Part shown: piece after piece, positions 7,059 through 15,118 of the stretch
How the letters are laid out: every line of letters begins with the position of its first letter
Numbering within the stretch: the first letter of the stretch is position 1
Assembly: GCA_050049775.1 (NCBI GenBank)
Contig: JASFVP010000014.1
Location: forward strand, 1-64,000
Source of the DNA: JABDQZ01 sp050049775
Lineage (GTDB): Bacteria > Pseudomonadota > Gammaproteobacteria > Chromatiales > Chromatiaceae
DNA length: 64,000 bases
Direction of reading: 5' to 3'
Made by a program: the position numbers and the translations under genes
The notes under the pieces: model-generated
The model's database searches: none
What the model saw: only the letters and a program-made list of their open reading frames with translations
What the model was told of the DNA's origin: nothing

Positions 7059-8861
7059 ATGATAAATCAGAAACTAGCGATAACTGATGTCGTATTGCGC
7101 GACGGTCATCAGTCCTTATTGGCGACTCGTATGCGGATCGAAGACATGCTGCCGATCGCCAGCAAGCTCGATCAGGTTGGCTATTGGTCACTCGAGACCT
7201 GGGGTGGGGCGACTTTTGATGCCTGCATCCGTTATCTGGGTGAAGATCCATGGGAGCGCCTGCGCCTGCTCAAACAGGCCATGCCGAACACGCCCCAGCA
7301 GATGTTGCTGCGTGGCCAGAATATTCTCGGTTACCGCCATTATGGCGATGACGTGGTGCGCAAGTTTGTCGAACGCGCGGCTATTAACGGCGTGGATGTA
7401 TTCCGCATTTTCGACGCCATGAACGATGTGCGTAATCTGGAAACCGCCATCCAGGCGACCATTGGAGCGGGCAAACACGCCCAGGGAACGATTTCCTATA
7501 CCGTCAGCCCGGTACACACGGTGGACGGTTTTGTTGATATGGGCAAACAGCTTGAAGACCTTGGCTGTCATTCGATCTGTATCAAGGACATGGCCGGTTT
7601 GCTGCGGCCTTATGTGGCCGAAGAGCTGGTCACCAAGCTCAAACAGCATTGCGACATTCCGATTGCCATGCAGTCACATGCCACCACCGGCATGAGTACG
7701 GCCACCGCGGTCAAGGCGGCGGAAGTGGGCATCGACATGATCGACACCTCGATCTCATCGATGAGTATGACTTACGGCCATTCCCCGACAGAAGCCGTGG
7801 TAGCAATTTTTGAAAATACCGGGCGCGACACCGGGCTCGACCTGCATTTGCTGGAAGAGATCGCGGCTTACTTCCGCGATGTGCGGAAAAAATACGCAAA
7901 ATTTGAGGGTGCGCTCAAGGGTATCGACTCACGCATCCTGGTGGCCCAGGTGCCCGGCGGTATGCTCACCAACATGGAAAACCAGTTGCGCGATCAGCAG
8001 GCCAGCGATCGGCTCGATGAAGTGCTGACCGAAATCCCGCGTGTGCGCGAAGACCTCGGTTTCATTCCGTTAGTAACGCCGACCTCACAGATTGTCGGCA
8101 CCCAGGCGGTGATCAACGTGTTGTCGGGTGAACGTTACAAAAGCATTTCCAAGGAAACCGCCGGTGTGCTGCGTGGTGAATACGGCGCGACACCGGCGCC
8201 GGTCAATGCGGAGTTGCAGTCGCGCGTTGTGGATGACGAACACCCGGTCATCGATTGCCGCCCGGCCGACCTGATTGCCGATGAGTTTGACGAACTCACC
8301 ACTGAATTACGCAAGACCGCGGTTGACAAGGGCATTATGCTGGCCGACAGCATCGACGATGATGTGCTGATTTATGCGCAGTTTCCGCAGGTGGGTCTCA
8401 AATTCCTGGAAAACCGTAACAATCCGGATGCCTTTGAGCCCGCGCCGGGCAGAGAACCTGCCGTGGTTGCAGAGCAGAGTGCTGCGGTCAGCACCCAAAC
8501 GGCTACCGAATCCTATCTGATACAGGTGAATGGTCATGATTATAATGTCACCGTGTCTCCGCAAGGTGCGGTGACTCATGTGGCCAGCGCCAGCCAGCCT
8601 GCGATGCCGGCCCAGCCGGCAACGGTTACCCGGAACCCGGGCAATGGCGACAACAAAATCCCGGCGCCGCTGGCCGGCAATATTTTCAAGATCCTGATTT
8701 CACCCGGACAGCACATCGCCCAGGGTGATGTCATCATGGTGCTGGAAGCCATGAAAATGGAAACCGAGGTGCGCGCGCCCGAAGGCGGCACGGTTGCCGA
8801 GATATTGGTCAAGGAAGGCGATGCCGTGCAGGTTGGCCAGCCGTTGCTGAGTCTGGCCTGA
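7059..8861 (+). CDS. oadA: Oxaloacetate decarboxylase alpha subunit (biotin carboxyltransferase)
   Basis: A 600-residue cytoplasmic subunit that moves the carboxyl group of oxaloacetate to biotin. The carboxyltransferase TIM barrel begins with VVLRDGHQSLLATRM and continues to about residue 280. The conserved pyruvate-carboxylase-type domain follows to about 470, then an Ala/Pro/Gln/Thr-rich flexible linker (about 480-525), and finally the biotinyl domain with EAMKME, whose lysine is residue 566. The stop lies one base before the oadB start. Together with oadG and oadB it forms a sodium-translocating decarboxylase that links oxaloacetate decarboxylation to Na+ export. Confidence 0.95.
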   Translation: MINQKLAITDVVLRDGHQSLLATRMRIEDMLPIASKLDQVGYWSLETWGGATFDACIRYLGEDPWERLRLLKQAMPNTPQQMLLRGQNILGYRHYGDDVVRKFVERAAINGVDVFRIFDAMNDVRNLETAIQATIGAGKHAQGTISYTVSPVHTVDGFVDMGKQLEDLGCHSICIKDMAGLLRPYVAEELVTKLKQHCDIPIAMQSHATTGMSTATAVKAAEVGIDMIDTSISSMSMTYGHSPTEAVVAIFENTGRDTGLDLHLLEEIAAYFRDVRKKYAKFEGALKGIDSRILVAQVPGGMLTNMENQLRDQQASDRLDEVLTEIPRVREDLGFIPLVTPTSQIVGTQAVINVLSGERYKSISKETAGVLRGEYGATPAPVNAELQSRVVDDEHPVIDCRPADLIADEFDELTTELRKTAVDKGIMLADSIDDDVLIYAQFPQVGLKFLENRNNPDAFEPAPGREPAVVAEQSAAVSTQTATESYLIQVNGHDYNVTVSPQGAVTHVASASQPAMPAQPATVTRNPGNGDNKIPAPLAGNIFKILISPGQHIAQGDVIMVLEAMKMETEVRAPEGGTVAEILVKEGDAVQVGQPLLSLA

Positions 8862-8862
8862 C

Positions 8863-9999
8863 ATGGAAAACGGTTTCGATAATCTGTGGCGATCCATGGG
8901 CATCGCCAATATGAGCTTCGGCCATGCGTTCATGATGCTGGTCGGCTGTCTTTTGATTTACCTCGCGATCCGCAAAAAATTCGAACCGCTGCTGCTGTTG
9001 CCGATCGGCTTTGGTGCGATTCTCAGTAACATCCCGCTGGCCGGCATTGCTGGTGATGACGGCATCCTCGGTTATATCTATCACGTCGGCATTGAAACCG
9101 GCGTGTTCCCGTTGCTGATTTTCATGGGCGTCGGCGCCTTGACCGATTTCAGCGCGCTGATCGCCATGCCGTCCACACTGTTGCTCGGTGCCGCGGCGCA
9201 GTTTGGTATTTTTGTCACCCTGCTGGGCGCCTTGATGCTGAATTTCCTGCCGGGCTTTAACTTTTCCCTGGCGGATGCCTCGGCGATTGCCATCATCGGC
9301 GGGGCGGACGGACCAACGGCGATTTTCCTCGCCTCGCGATTATCGCCGGATCTGCTTGGCGCGATTGCTGTTGCGGCGTATTCCTACATGGCATTGGTGC
9401 CGATCATCCAGCCGCCGATCATGCGTTTGTTGACCAACGATGCTGAACGCCAGGTGGTCATGTCGCAATTGCGACCGGTGCGCAAGATCGAAAAAATCCT
9501 GTTCCCGTTTACGGTGCTGTTGCTGTGTATCCTGTTTTTGCCATCGGCGGCGCCGCTGATCGGTATGTTCACTTTCGGCAATCTGTTGCGTGAAAGCGGG
9601 GTGGTGGAGCGTCTCAGCAAGGCGGCGCAGAACGAAATCATCAATATTGTGACGATTTTTCTCGGCTTGGCGGTTGGTTCCAAATTATCGGCGGATAAAT
9701 TCCTGACAATTGAGACGCTGGGCATCCTGGCGCTCGGCGCATTTGCGTTCTGTATCGGCACCGCAACCGGCGTGCTCATGGGCAAGGTCATGCACCGCGT
9801 CAGCGGCGGCAAGGTCAACCCGCTGATTGGTGCGGCCGGTGTCTCGGCAGTGCCGATGGCGGCGCGCGTGGTCAACAAGATCGGGTTGGAAGCCAATCAT
9901 CACAATTTCCTGCTCATGCATGCGATGGGGCCGAATGTCGCCGGCGTGATCGGTTCGGCCATCGCCGCCGGTGTTTTACTGGCTCTGGTGGGCAACTGA
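8863..9999 (+). CDS. oadB: Oxaloacetate decarboxylase beta subunit (Na+ pump)
   Basis: A 378-residue integral membrane protein with about nine to eleven hydrophobic segments. It catalyses decarboxylation of carboxybiotin coupled to Na+ extrusion. Family signatures are visible: GVGALTDFSALIAMPSTLLLG, then IIGGADGPTAIF with the Asp that coordinates Na+, and near the C-terminus GAAGVSAVPMAARVV and HAMGPNVAGVIGSAIAAG. The length fits the shorter OadB/MmdB class. It follows oadA by one base. A GAGCCG/CGGCTC hairpin immediately after the stop may separate it from the yceD promoter. Confidence 0.95.
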   Translation: MENGFDNLWRSMGIANMSFGHAFMMLVGCLLIYLAIRKKFEPLLLLPIGFGAILSNIPLAGIAGDDGILGYIYHVGIETGVFPLLIFMGVGALTDFSALIAMPSTLLLGAAAQFGIFVTLLGALMLNFLPGFNFSLADASAIAIIGGADGPTAIFLASRLSPDLLGAIAVAAYSYMALVPIIQPPIMRLLTNDAERQVVMSQLRPVRKIEKILFPFTVLLLCILFLPSAAPLIGMFTFGNLLRESGVVERLSKAAQNEIINIVTIFLGLAVGSKLSADKFLTIETLGILALGAFAFCIGTATGVLMGKVMHRVSGGKVNPLIGAAGVSAVPMAARVVNKIGLEANHHNFLLMHAMGPNVAGVIGSAIAAGVLLALVGN

Positions 10000-10057
10000 G
10001 CCGTTTTTTCGGCTCGAAACACAATAATAAATATTTATTCCCGTCAATAGAATTTTT

Positions 10058-10086
10058 TTGACATTGGCCATGGCCGGGAATATGAT
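10058..10086 (+). promoter_or_regulatory. Near-consensus sigma70 promoter for yceD-rpmF-plsX
   Basis: A perfect -35 TTGACA (10058-10063), a 17-base spacer and a -10 TATGAT (10081-10086). Transcription should start at about 10092-10095, next to or on the yceD start codon at 10096, which would make the yceD message nearly leaderless. Confidence 0.75.
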
Positions 10087-10095
10087 TGCGCGCTT

Positions 10096-10620
10096 ATGTC
10101 GCAGGCATTAAAAGACTGTTTGGACCCGTGGAAAGCGGCTGATCGACAGCTGCTTCTGCAGCCACAGGTCGCCATCGCATCGCTGCCGAGACTGGCTGAG
10201 TTGCTGATTGAAACCGATGGCGAGGTCGAGGCGAAACTGGAATTTGCTCGTGGGCAGGAGCGCATGGCGATGTTAAGCGGGCATGTCAGGGCAACACTTG
10301 TTTTGCGCTGTCAAAGATGTCTCAAACCCATGGCCTTTCCGGTTGATCATGATTTTGAGATCGTGTTTGTACACAGTCCCGAGCAGGCTGCCAGCGTGCC
10401 GGAACAGTACGATGCCTACGAAGTCGAGCAGGAACAGGTTTGTATCGAGGACATCATCGAAGACGAACTGTTGCTGAGTTTGCCTCAGGTGGCAATGCAT
10501 GCAGAAGATGAATGCATGATCCAGACTGAATTTGGCGAAGGGCCTGTGGTTGAAGAACAACCCGAAAAGGAAAATCCCTTTGCCGTGCTGGCTGCGTTGA
10601 AGTCAGACAAAGATGATTAA
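10096..10620 (+). CDS. yceD: YceD/DUF177 protein, 23S rRNA accumulation factor
   Basis: A 174-residue DUF177 protein. It carries the conserved CQRCLKPM pair of cysteines (here in LVLRCQRCLKP, about residue 75), an acidic middle (CIEDIIEDELLLSLPQV) and the C-terminal NPFAVLAALK signature. The N-terminus (LKDCLDPWKAADRQ) aligns with the start of known homologues, so ATG 10096 is the right start although no ribosome-binding site precedes it. The gene is almost always next to rpmF. In bacteria and chloroplasts the family supports 23S rRNA accumulation, while the molecular mechanism is not settled. Confidence 0.9.
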   Translation: MSQALKDCLDPWKAADRQLLLQPQVAIASLPRLAELLIETDGEVEAKLEFARGQERMAMLSGHVRATLVLRCQRCLKPMAFPVDHDFEIVFVHSPEQAASVPEQYDAYEVEQEQVCIEDIIEDELLLSLPQVAMHAEDECMIQTEFGEGPVVEEQPEKENPFAVLAALKSDKDD

Positions 10621-10644
10621 TATATATGGTTGTGGAGAGTAGAA

Positions 10645-10824
10645 ATGGCCGTTCAACAAAATCGTAAAACGCCTTCCAAAAGAGGCATGCGTCGTTCACA
10701 TGACAGTCTGAGCGCAGAAACACTGTCAATTGATCCGACTTCCGGTGAGACGCACCTGCGTCATCATGTCAGCCCTGACGGTTTCTACCGCGGTAAAAAA
10801 GTCATTAATAAAACCAGCGACTGA
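10645..10824 (+). CDS. rpmF: 50S ribosomal protein L32
   Basis: A 59-residue ribosomal protein starting MAVQQNRKTPSKRGMRRSHD, the standard L32 N-terminus, and ending HVSPDGFYRGKKVINK. GGAG lies eight bases before the ATG. An in-frame ATG fifteen bases earlier is not supported by family alignments. It lacks the zinc-binding cysteines of C+ paralogues, so it is the ordinary gammaproteobacterial type. It sits between yceD and plsX as in most gammaproteobacteria. Confidence 0.95.
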   Translation: MAVQQNRKTPSKRGMRRSHDSLSAETLSIDPTSGETHLRHHVSPDGFYRGKKVINKTSD

Positions 10825-10847
10825 GTTGCACAGCTGGTAACGGATTA

Positions 10848-11867
10848 GTGCCCGGTAAGGTAACGATTGCCCTGGATGCGATGGGAGGCGACATCGGCCC
10901 ACTGACGGTGGTGCCGGCAGCCCTGAGTTACCTGAAAAAAAACGCCGATGTTTCATTGATCCTGGTCGGTAATCAGGACAAGCTCAAAACCTTCCTGCCC
11001 GATAGCCTGCCGGAGCGTTTGTCCGTGCATCACGCCAGCCAGGAAGTCGGGATGGACGAATTGCCGTCCAAGGCGTTGCGCGGTAAAAAAGATTCGTCGA
11101 TGCGCGTCGCAATTGATCTGGTTAAACAGGGGCAGGCGGATGCCTGCGTCAGTGCCGGCAATACCGGTGCGCTCATGGCGACAGCACGTTTTGTGCTGAA
11201 AATGTTGCCGCAGATCGAACGGCCGGCCATCATGACACGCCTGCCCTCAATTACGTCAGAAACCTGGGTGCTTGATCTCGGCGCCAATGTGGATTGTACC
11301 GCTGAACATCTGTTTCAGTTTGCCGTGATGGGGTCGGTGCTGGTGTCAGCAACCGGCGAGCGCAGCAAACCGACCGTTGGGCTGCTCAACATTGGCCAGG
11401 AAGAAATCAAGGGCAACGAGCAGGTCAAACAGGCGCATGAATTGTTGTCCGGCAGTTCACTCAATTATGTCGGTTATGTTGAAGGCGACGACATCTATGC
11501 CGGTTCGGTCGATATTGTGGTGACGGACGGGTTTGTCGGTAATGTCGCGCTCAAGAGCAGTGAAGGCGTCGCCAAGATGATCCGCCACAAAATGAAAGAA
11601 TCCTTTTCACGTAATCTGTTGACCAAACTTTCCGGCCTGCTGGCTTATCCGGTGTTGAAATCCTTTGCCAGAACCATTGATCCACGCCGTTACAATGGCG
11701 CCAGCCTGCTGGGACTGCGCGGCATTGTCATCAAAAGCCACGGTGGCGCCGATTCGCTGGCGTTTGAAACGGCCATCGAAACCGCCAAAAAAGAGGTCCA
11801 TAGTGCGGTGACTGAACAGATCGCCGAGCAGGTTGCCGCACACATGCAAAACAGGGTTGCTGTCTGA
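10848..11867 (+). CDS. plsX: Phosphate acyltransferase PlsX
   Basis: A 339-residue peripheral membrane enzyme that converts acyl-ACP to acyl-phosphate for phospholipid synthesis. It starts with GTG at 10848 (PGKVTIALDAMGGDIGP, the family's N-terminal signature). SAGNTGALMA, LGANVDC, LLNIGQEEIKGN and DGFVGNVALKSSEGVA follow in order, and the length is normal. The stop overlaps the fabH start in TGATG. The genes upstream (yceD, rpmF) and downstream (fabHDG) follow the usual cluster order. Confidence 0.95.
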   Translation: MPGKVTIALDAMGGDIGPLTVVPAALSYLKKNADVSLILVGNQDKLKTFLPDSLPERLSVHHASQEVGMDELPSKALRGKKDSSMRVAIDLVKQGQADACVSAGNTGALMATARFVLKMLPQIERPAIMTRLPSITSETWVLDLGANVDCTAEHLFQFAVMGSVLVSATGERSKPTVGLLNIGQEEIKGNEQVKQAHELLSGSSLNYVGYVEGDDIYAGSVDIVVTDGFVGNVALKSSEGVAKMIRHKMKESFSRNLLTKLSGLLAYPVLKSFARTIDPRRYNGASLLGLRGIVIKSHGGADSLAFETAIETAKKEVHSAVTEQIAEQVAAHMQNRVAV

Positions 11868-12832
11868 TGTATTCCAGAGTGATTGGCACCGGCAGTTTCC
11901 TGCCGGAAAAAATTCTGACCAACCAGGATCTGGAAAAAATGGTCGAGACCAGCGATGCCTGGATTCGTGAACGCACCGGCATCAAGAAACGTCACATCGC
12001 CGCTGACCAGGAAACCACCTGTGACCTGGCCGAGCAGGCAGCGCGCAGGGCGATCGAAGCCTCCGGCAAGTCAGCGCAGGACATCGACCTGATTGTTTTT
12101 GCCACCACCACGCCGGACAAGATATTTCCAAGCACGGCCTGTTTGCTGCAACAGCGTCTGGACATTCACGGTTGCGCCGCATTTGATATCCAGGCGGTCT
12201 GTACCGGTTTTATTTACGCCATGGGTGTGGCGGATAATTTCATCAAGACCGGCAGTGCCAAATGTGCGTTGGTGGTCGGCGCCGAGACCTTGTCAAAAAT
12301 TGTCGACTGGTCCGATCGCAACACCTGTGTGTTGTTTGGCGATGGCGCTGGTGCGGTGATACTTGAAGCCAGTGACGAAGTCGGCATCATGTCAACACAT
12401 CTGCATGCCGATGGTCAGTATGAAAACCTGTTGCATGTACCGGCCGGTATTTCATCCAACCGTGCGCTGATGGATGATGGCAACGCCTTTATCGAAATGC
12501 GCGGTAACGAAGTGTTCAAGATGGCGGTGACCACGCTGGGCCGTATCGTCGATGAAACACTGGCGGCAAATGATCTGGACAAGTCTGATATCGACTGGCT
12601 GGTGCCACATCAGGCCAATATCCGTATTATTGCCGCGACCGCCAAAAAACTGCGCATGTCGATGGATCATGTGGTGGTCACGGTCGATGAGCACGGCAAT
12701 ACATCGGCGGCTTCCGTGCCACTGGCGTTTGATGCGGCCGTCAGACAGGGTAAAATCCAGCGCGGTGAAACCGTGCTTATGGAAGCATTTGGCGGCGGTT
12801 TTACCTGGGGTTCTGTACTGCTCCGTTATTGA
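11867..12832 (+). CDS. fabH: Beta-ketoacyl-ACP synthase III
   Basis: A 321-residue enzyme that starts fatty-acid chains by condensing acetyl-CoA with malonyl-ACP. The catalytic triad is visible: Cys in DIQAVCTGFIYAM, His in LVPHQANIRI, and Asn in DEHGNTSAASVPLA. The C-terminal FGGGFTWGSVLLRY is the family's usual end. Translation is probably coupled to plsX through a TGATG overlap. The next gene, fabD, starts about 90 bases downstream, one of the larger gaps in the operon. Confidence 0.95.
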   Translation: MYSRVIGTGSFLPEKILTNQDLEKMVETSDAWIRERTGIKKRHIAADQETTCDLAEQAARRAIEASGKSAQDIDLIVFATTTPDKIFPSTACLLQQRLDIHGCAAFDIQAVCTGFIYAMGVADNFIKTGSAKCALVVGAETLSKIVDWSDRNTCVLFGDGAGAVILEASDEVGIMSTHLHADGQYENLLHVPAGISSNRALMDDGNAFIEMRGNEVFKMAVTTLGRIVDETLAANDLDKSDIDWLVPHQANIRIIAATAKKLRMSMDHVVVTVDEHGNTSAASVPLAFDAAVRQGKIQRGETVLMEAFGGGFTWGSVLLRY

Positions 12833-12924
12833 TTGGGCAGCGTTCGAATGCGCTGCTGTGCGCAAAGCCGAACAAATTAACAAGATTCTGTAGCACTCCG
12901 AATAAAGAGAATAATCCAAAAACT

Positions 12925-13863
12925 ATGTCAGAGAAATTTGCGGTTGTATTTCCCGGTCAGGGCTCCCAGTCGGTCGGCATGTTGTCCGATCTGTATGATA
13001 ACCATGCGCTGGTTGCCGATACTTTCAAGGAAGCCAGCGATGCGCTGGGTTTTGATTTGTGGGATATGGTCAAAAACGGCCCGGTTGAACAACTCAACCA
13101 GACCTTCAACACCCAGCCGGCCATGCTGGCGGCAGGCATTGCCGTGTGGCGTGTAATGCAGCAGGCCGGTATGGCGCAACCTGCATTATTGGCGGGTCAC
13201 AGCCTGGGTGAATATTCCGCGTTGGTCGCCAGTGGGGCTTTGGATTATTCCGATGCAATCAAACTGGTAGCCGAACGTGGTCGACTCATGCAGGATGCCG
13301 TGCCGCAGGGCGAGGGCGCCATGGCAGCCATCCTGGGTCTCGATGATGATCAGGTACGTGACATCTGTGAACAGGCTGCGCAAGGACAGGTTGCCGAAGC
13401 GGTTAATTTCAATTCACCGGGGCAGGTGGTGATCGCCGGTAACAGCACTGCGATTGAACGCGCTATGGAACTGGCCAAACAGGCCGGCGCCAAACGCGCC
13501 TTGCCATTGCCGGTCAGCGCACCGTCACACTGTGCCTTGATGAAACCGGCGGCCGAGAAGCTGGCGCACAGTCTGGCAGCGATCCAGTGGTCGACGCCAC
13601 AGATACCGGTCATTCATAACGTCAATGTCGCCAGTGTTGCAAACACAGAAATCGCCAGCCTGCTGGAACAGCAGCTTTACAGTCCGGTCCGCTGGGTCGA
13701 GACCGTGCAGCACATGCATCAGAATGGTATCGATCTGCTCATCGAAGCCGGTCCGGGCAAGGTATTGACCGGTCTGTGCAAGCGCATCGATAAGGCGGTA
13801 AATGGCATGGCGGTCTTTGATGACGCCAGCCTGCAGGCAGCTATGGAGAAAATACATGCTTAA
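12925..13863 (+). CDS. fabD: Malonyl-CoA:ACP transacylase
   Basis: A 312-residue protein starting MSEKFAVVFPGQGSQSVGM at 12925. The frame remains open upstream to 12829, but that extension overlaps fabH and has no homologous character. The catalytic Ser lies in AGHSLGEYSALVASG, the malonyl-binding Arg in AERGRLMQ, and the second catalytic His in PVSAPSHCALM. It transfers malonyl groups to ACP for chain elongation. Its last 8 bases overlap the start of fabG. Confidence 0.95.
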   Translation: MSEKFAVVFPGQGSQSVGMLSDLYDNHALVADTFKEASDALGFDLWDMVKNGPVEQLNQTFNTQPAMLAAGIAVWRVMQQAGMAQPALLAGHSLGEYSALVASGALDYSDAIKLVAERGRLMQDAVPQGEGAMAAILGLDDDQVRDICEQAAQGQVAEAVNFNSPGQVVIAGNSTAIERAMELAKQAGAKRALPLPVSAPSHCALMKPAAEKLAHSLAAIQWSTPQIPVIHNVNVASVANTEIASLLEQQLYSPVRWVETVQHMHQNGIDLLIEAGPGKVLTGLCKRIDKAVNGMAVFDDASLQAAMEKIHA

Positions 13864-14596
13864 TGAACAAATCGCGATTGTCACCGGCGCCAGCCGCGGC
13901 ATTGGCCAGGCCATTGCATCGGAACTGGGTAAACTCGGTGCTACCGTAGTCGGCACCGCCACTTCGGAAAACGGGGCTGCGGCGATCACCAAATTTTTTA
14001 CCGATAACAGCATCGCCGGCCGTGGCATTAAACTGGATGTCAGTGATCAGGCATCGGTCGATGAAGTGGTCAAGGCCGTCAACGATGAGTACGGCGTGCC
14101 GACCATCCTGGTCAACAATGCCGGCATCACGCGCGACAATCTGCTCATGCGCATGAAAGAAGAAGAATGGCAGTCGATCATGGACACCAACCTGACCTCG
14201 GTGTTTCGCATGAGCAAGGCCTGTCTGCGCGGCATGATGAAAGCCAAAAAAGGCCGTGTCATCAACATCGCTTCCGTGGTTGGCGCCACCGGCAATGCGG
14301 GGCAGACCAATTATTCGGCGGCCAAGGCCGGCATGGTCGGTTTTACCAAATCCATGGCGCGTGAAGTCGGCAGTCGTGGCATTACGGTCAACGCCGTGGC
14401 ACCCGGCTTCATTGACACGGATATGACACGCGAATTACCCGCTGAACAACGCGATGCGCTGTTGTCCTCAATTCCGCTCGGTCGGCTGGGTTCGCCGGCT
14501 GAAATTGCAGCTGCTGTCGCGTTTCTGGCCAGTGATGCGGCGGCTTACGTCACCGGTGAGACCATCCACGTGAACGGCGGCATGTTCATGGCCTAG
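13856..14596 (+). CDS. fabG: 3-oxoacyl-ACP reductase
   Basis: A 246-residue short-chain dehydrogenase. It has the NADPH-binding TGASRGIGQAIA, the NNAGIT motif, the catalytic Ser in INIASVVG, and the YSAAKAG Tyr/Lys pair. It ends GETIHVNGGMFMA, typical of FabG. The start at ATG 13856 lies within the end of fabD (8-base overlap), and earlier in-frame ATGs would overlap fabD deeply. It reduces beta-ketoacyl-ACP in each elongation cycle. The 190 bases that follow carry a promoter for acpP. Confidence 0.95.
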   Translation: MLNEQIAIVTGASRGIGQAIASELGKLGATVVGTATSENGAAAITKFFTDNSIAGRGIKLDVSDQASVDEVVKAVNDEYGVPTILVNNAGITRDNLLMRMKEEEWQSIMDTNLTSVFRMSKACLRGMMKAKKGRVINIASVVGATGNAGQTNYSAAKAGMVGFTKSMAREVGSRGITVNAVAPGFIDTDMTRELPAEQRDALLSSIPLGRLGSPAEIAAAVAFLASDAAAYVTGETIHVNGGMFMA

Positions 14597-14706
14597 TGAC
14601 AAGCCGCTATATATAAGAATTACATAATATTTTTTCGGTTGTGTGACTTACGCCATGAGCCGCAGGCAATGATATGATTTGTCGGAAAAAATTGTTTCGA
14701 AGTGCT

Positions 14707-14734
14707 TTGATATTCAGGCAAGAATGACTAGAAT
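14707..14734 (+). promoter_or_regulatory. Sigma70 promoter for acpP
   Basis: TTGATA (14707-14712), a 16-base spacer and TAGAAT (14729-14734), about 50 bases before acpP. A separate promoter fits the high expression expected of acyl carrier protein and the AT-rich spacer that follows fabG. Confidence 0.6.
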
Positions 14735-14788
14735 ACGGAGTCGTTACACAAGTAAAGTCTACCAAATTTGTGAAGGGAAAATAGAAAG

Positions 14789-15022
14789 ATGAGTATAGAA
14801 GAACGCGTCCGCAAGATTGTGATCGAACAATTGGGTGTAAAAGAAGAAGAAGTAACCCTGGAAGCATCCTTTGTCGATGATCTTGGAGCTGATTCGCTTG
14901 ATACTGTTGAACTGGTCATGGCTTTGGAAGAGGAATTCGAAACCGAGATTCCTGATGAAGAAGCTGAAAAAATCACCACTGTCCAGTTGGCTGTAGATTA
15001 TATCAACGCTCACACCGGCTAA
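14789..15022 (+). CDS. acpP: Acyl carrier protein
   Basis: A 77-residue, highly acidic four-helix protein. The phosphopantetheine attachment Ser is residue 37 in DDLGADSLDTVELVMALE. The start MSIEERVRKIVIEQLGV and the end AVDYINAHTG are standard, with GAAGGG upstream as ribosome-binding site. It carries growing acyl chains for fatty acid, lipid A and lipoate synthesis. It lies between fabG and fabF, is preceded by its own promoter and followed by an intrinsic terminator, so it probably gives an abundant short transcript. Confidence 0.97.
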   Translation: MSIEERVRKIVIEQLGVKEEEVTLEASFVDDLGADSLDTVELVMALEEEFETEIPDEEAEKITTVQLAVDYINAHTG

Positions 15023-15048
15023 TTTTGTCTGGCGTCCCAACATAAGGA

Positions 15049-15086
15049 AACCGCTATATCCGCTCGAACTGATATAGCGGTTTTTT
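15049..15086 (+). terminator. Intrinsic terminator after acpP
   Basis: AACCGCTATATC (15049-15060) pairs perfectly with GATATAGCGGTT (15071-15082), followed by T6. It lies between acpP and fabF, so fabF is expressed by read-through or from a weak internal promoter. Confidence 0.85.
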
Positions 15087-15118
15087 CTTAAATCAGTTTC
15101 CTGCATGAGGTTTCCTGT

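Noticed and set aside
9998..10015. GAGCCG-T6-CGGCTC hairpin after oadB
   Set aside because: The T-run forms the loop rather than following the stem, so it is not a normal intrinsic terminator; noted only as a possible transcript-end structure.
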